The position numbers and the translations under genes are program-made. Shown one piece after another: positions 39,406 to 41,688 of a stretch of 41,688 nt of DNA (positions within the stretch are counted from its first letter, which is position 1; the number at the start of each line of letters is the position of its first letter). Where the stretch lies: positions 1 to 41,688 of the forward strand of contig JAGCTY010000102.1 of the NCBI GenBank assembly GCA_017963105.1, written 5' to 3'. Below the pieces are notes generated by a model that was not told where the DNA came from, did no database searches, and saw nothing but the letters and a program-made list of their open reading frames with translations. The DNA is from Lentisphaeria bacterium (GTDB lineage: Bacteria > Verrucomicrobiota > Lentisphaeria > Victivallales > UBA1829).

Positions 39406-41688
39406 TCACGAGATCGTTGCGATGTTGGCCCAGGTGGTGAGCTCCTTGTTGTTGATCTGCCAGTAGCCGACGACGCCGAGCGAGTCGCTGGCCCAGGCGA
39501 TGTCGTCCGTGCCGTCGCCGTTGAAGTCGCCGACGCCCGCAAGCGTCCAGCTGGAACGGTCGACCGCGCTGAGGATGGACCATGAGTTCAGGTAGCCGTC
39601 GCCGATGCCCCAGATGCCGACCACGCCTTCGATGTTGATCATGGCGATGTCGTGCGAGCCGTTGCCGTCGAAGTCGCCCGAGCAGAGGAAATTCCATTCG
39701 CGCGGATTCGCGACGCTGACCATGCGCCAGTCGACAGGATCTTCCACGATCCACGTGCAGTACGCGTTGTAGACGATGCTGTCGTCCCCGACGAAGCTGT
39801 TGCGCCACAGCATGTCGCACTTGCCGTCGCCGTTGAAATCGCCCGTCGAGACGCATTCCCATTCGGCGGAGTAGCCGTTGATGAGCGTCCAGGTCACGCC
39901 GCTTTCCCAGTAACCGAGCAGGCCGACCGTGTCGGACGCGCCCGTCGGGTTCGCGATCAGCACGTCGTCCGAGCCGTTGCCGTTGAAGTCCCCGATGCCG
40001 AGGATCTCCCAGCCCTCGTTCTTGAAGTTCAGCACCTGCGGGACGAACATGCCGTTTTCCTGCGTCATGTCGCCGACCACATAGCCTTCGTAGTTCACGC
40101 GCAGGAGGTCGTCGCGTCCGTCGGCGTTGAAGTCGCCAGCGCCCATCACCGTCCAGCCCGGATCGACCGGAAGGTCCTGCATGGATGCGCCCGTGACGTA
40201 GAAGTTGATCAGGTCGTCTCCGCCACTCGCCTCCATCGTCTCTCTGGCGAGGTACGCATACGTGCCGCCCATGTAGCGTCCGGGGAAGTATCCGACGGTG
40301 ACGTATTCGGGTTCCGGTTCCGGACCGGGTCCCGGGGGTTCGGGTCCCGGACCGGGGGACATGCCGCCCACAGTGACGGCGAGCGTGCCGTCGTACAGCG
40401 ACAGCGAGAATTCCTTATCGCCCACATACGCGTTCTGGCTGAAGGAGAGGGAACCGTATTCGAAGCCGTAATCGTCGACGACCGAGATCACGTCGTCGAA
40501 CACGCCCGCGCCGCTTGCGAGCAGGTATGTGCCATCCATCATATAGTCGTTGACCGTGAGCGTGAAGGACGCCGCGCCGATCGCCATTGCGAGGTTCTTG
40601 ACGAGCACCGTGTCGAGCGGTTCGTACAGCTGGGAGACGTTGAAGTCCACGATCGAGCCGGAGGAGAACGTGATGCCGGTGCAGCTGAATTGTCCGGTGA
40701 GCTTGCCGCCGTCCAGGACGGTGAGTCTGGACATGCTGCCGCCGCTTTCGATGTTCATGACAGCGCCGGAGCCGACCGTGCCGCCGCTGACCTTGCCGCC
40801 GGCGTAAAGGTAAACGGTGCCGTACGCATCAAGGGCCTGCACGGTCCCGCCGACTTCCAGCGTGCCGTAAAGCGTGACGCCGCTTGCCGCTGCGCCTTCG
40901 AGGACCGCGCCGCCGCCGTTCAACGCGGCGTTGGTGACCGTGCCGCCCGTCATGGCGGTCAGGTAGCCGCCGGAGTGGACCAGGATGTCGTCCGCGGAGC
41001 CGCCGGAGGAGACGGTCATCTTGCCGCTGACAACGGCAGTGATCACTCTCCCGCCCTCGATCGCCATAACGGAACCGCCGGAGTTGACCAGCGTGGTGGA
41101 AGCAATGCCGCCGCTGGAAACGAACATCCGGCCGCCGGAGGAGACCATGTTGCCGGTTGCCGTGCCGAAGACCGTCACCGTGCCACCGGAGGAGACCGTG
41201 GTGCTGTCTGCCGTGCCGAAGACCGTCACCGTGCCGCCGGAATTGACCGTGTTGCTGTTCGCCTCGCCGCCGGAGTAGACAATCATGCCCCCGCCGCTGA
41301 CCGTGGTGTCGTATGCCGTGCCGCCCAAATAGACATTCATCACGCCGCCCTGGCCTACCGTGGCCGAGCTGGCGCGTCCGAGCAGATCCATGGTGCCGCT
41401 GACCGTGAAGCCGCTGATATCGGCGCCGCTGTAGACGTACGCGGAGCCGCCGGCTTCGATCAGGCCGGGGTTCACGTACGAGCTGGTGTAGACGATCATG
41501 AGGCCGCCGGAGGCGACCGTAGCAGAGGTCGCCGTGCCGCCGAACACAACGAAACTGCCGCCCGAGAAAACCACGGTTTTTTCCGCCGAACCGCCGGAGA
41601 GGACCGACATGGTGCCGCCGGATGTGAGCGCGGTCTGGTATACTTTTCCGCCGCTGGAGACGGTGGCCAAGCCGGAGCTGAGCGAGGC
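39406..41688 (-). CDS. Giant surface protein: strand-loop-strand (AIDA-type) repeats plus FG-GAP repeats (5' end outside window)
   Basis: 760 residues visible; the frame is still open at the right edge and the repeat continues there, so the N-terminus is missing. The first about 330 residues are short repeats of the form VSSGGTVTVFGTA, the autotransporter passenger strand-loop-strand type, which fold as a beta-solenoid. A non-repeat beta domain follows, then a Pro/Gly/Glu linker (GPGPEPPGPGPEPEPE), then five FG-GAP/VCBS-like units with calcium loops (DFNADGRDD, DFNGNGSDD, DFNGDGKCD, DFDGNGSHD, DFNGDGTDD). There is no beta-barrel at the C-terminus, so it is not a classical autotransporter. Probably an adhesin or other surface protein. 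Confidence 0.85.
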   Translation of the reverse strand, partial: ASLSSGLATVSSGGKVYQTALTSGGTMSVLSGGSAEKTVVFSGGSFVVFGGTATSATVASGGLMIVYTSSYVNPGLIEAGGSAYVYSGADISGFTVSGTMDLLGRASSATVGQGGVMNVYLGGTAYDTTVSGGGMIVYSGGEANSNTVNSGGTVTVFGTADSTTVSSGGTVTVFGTATGNMVSSGGRMFVSSGGIASTTLVNSGGSVMAIEGGRVITAVVSGKMTVSSGGSADDILVHSGGYLTAMTGGTVTNAALNGGGAVLEGAAASGVTLYGTLEVGGTVQALDAYGTVYLYAGGKVSGGTVGSGAVMNIESGGSMSRLTVLDGGKLTGQFSCTGITFSSGSIVDFNVSQLYEPLDTVLVKNLAMAIGAASFTLTVNDYMMDGTYLLASGAGVFDDVISVVDDYGFEYGSLSFSQNAYVGDKEFSLSLYDGTLAVTVGGMSPGPGPEPPGPGPEPEPEYVTVGYFPGRYMGGTYAYLARETMEASGGDDLINFYVTGASMQDLPVDPGWTVMGAGDFNADGRDDLLRVNYEGYVVGDMTQENGMFVPQVLNFKNEGWEILGIGDFNGNGSDDVLIANPTGASDTVGLLGYWESGVTWTLINGYSAEWECVSTGDFNGDGKCDMLWRNSFVGDDSIVYNAYCTWIVEDPVDWRMVSVANPREWNFLCSGDFDGNGSHDIAMINIEGVVGIWGIGDGYLNSWSILSAVDRSSWTLAGVGDFNGDGTDDIAWASDSLGVVGYWQINNKELTTWANIATIS

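Overview
The window looks like a chromosomal segment of a high-GC anaerobic bacterium of the PVC group, most likely a Lentisphaerota (Victivallis-like) gut organism. Four things point there: a pseudopilin-like protein with an [10 protein letters not shown] start and a C-terminal H-X9-DG motif; a secretin/PilM locus whose gene order matches the Amuc_1098-1102 pilus-like cluster of Akkermansia; a very large strand-loop-strand (AIDA-type) surface protein joined to FG-GAP repeats; and HydC/HydB-like electron-transfer subunits typical of a fermenting hydrogen producer. The assignment is inferred from gene content; no ribosomal RNA is present.

Left part (1-11692): a partial NuoF/HydB gene and its NuoE/HydC partner; a pseudopilin-like gene; an intergenic region with two copies of a long hairpin repeat; the ferrous iron transporter feoA-feoB; the branched-chain amino acid exporter azlC-azlD; a small lipoprotein; a LexA-like repressor that seems to have lost its protease residues; an archaeal-type phosphoglycerate mutase (apgM); prmC; and a TRL-family lipoprotein.

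Middle (11693-22178): PHP phosphatase and trmB (overlapping), a histone-H1-like/DksA zinc finger fusion, lspA-miaA (overlapping), tRNA-Ser(GGA), a MarR regulator, two tandem secreted DA1-like zinc metallopeptidases followed by a membrane protein that carries an isolated GGADGPT motif from sodium-pumping decarboxylases, and a secreted serpin.

Right part (22179-41688): a six-gene minus-strand operon (33821 to 22563) encoding an Amuc_1102-like protein, a PilM-PilN fusion, Amuc_1100-like and Amuc_1099-like proteins and two tandem secretins. It reads as an envelope-spanning pilus or secretion machine, with secG just upstream. Then come a HAD phosphatase, glmS and glmM (amino-sugar supply for the envelope), and a huge partial surface protein.

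Most intergenic regions carry a recognisable promoter of the form TTGNNN, 16-17 bases, TATATT (often preceded by TGC). Two families of intergenic hairpin repeats, both with compensatory base changes in the stems, are scattered between genes.
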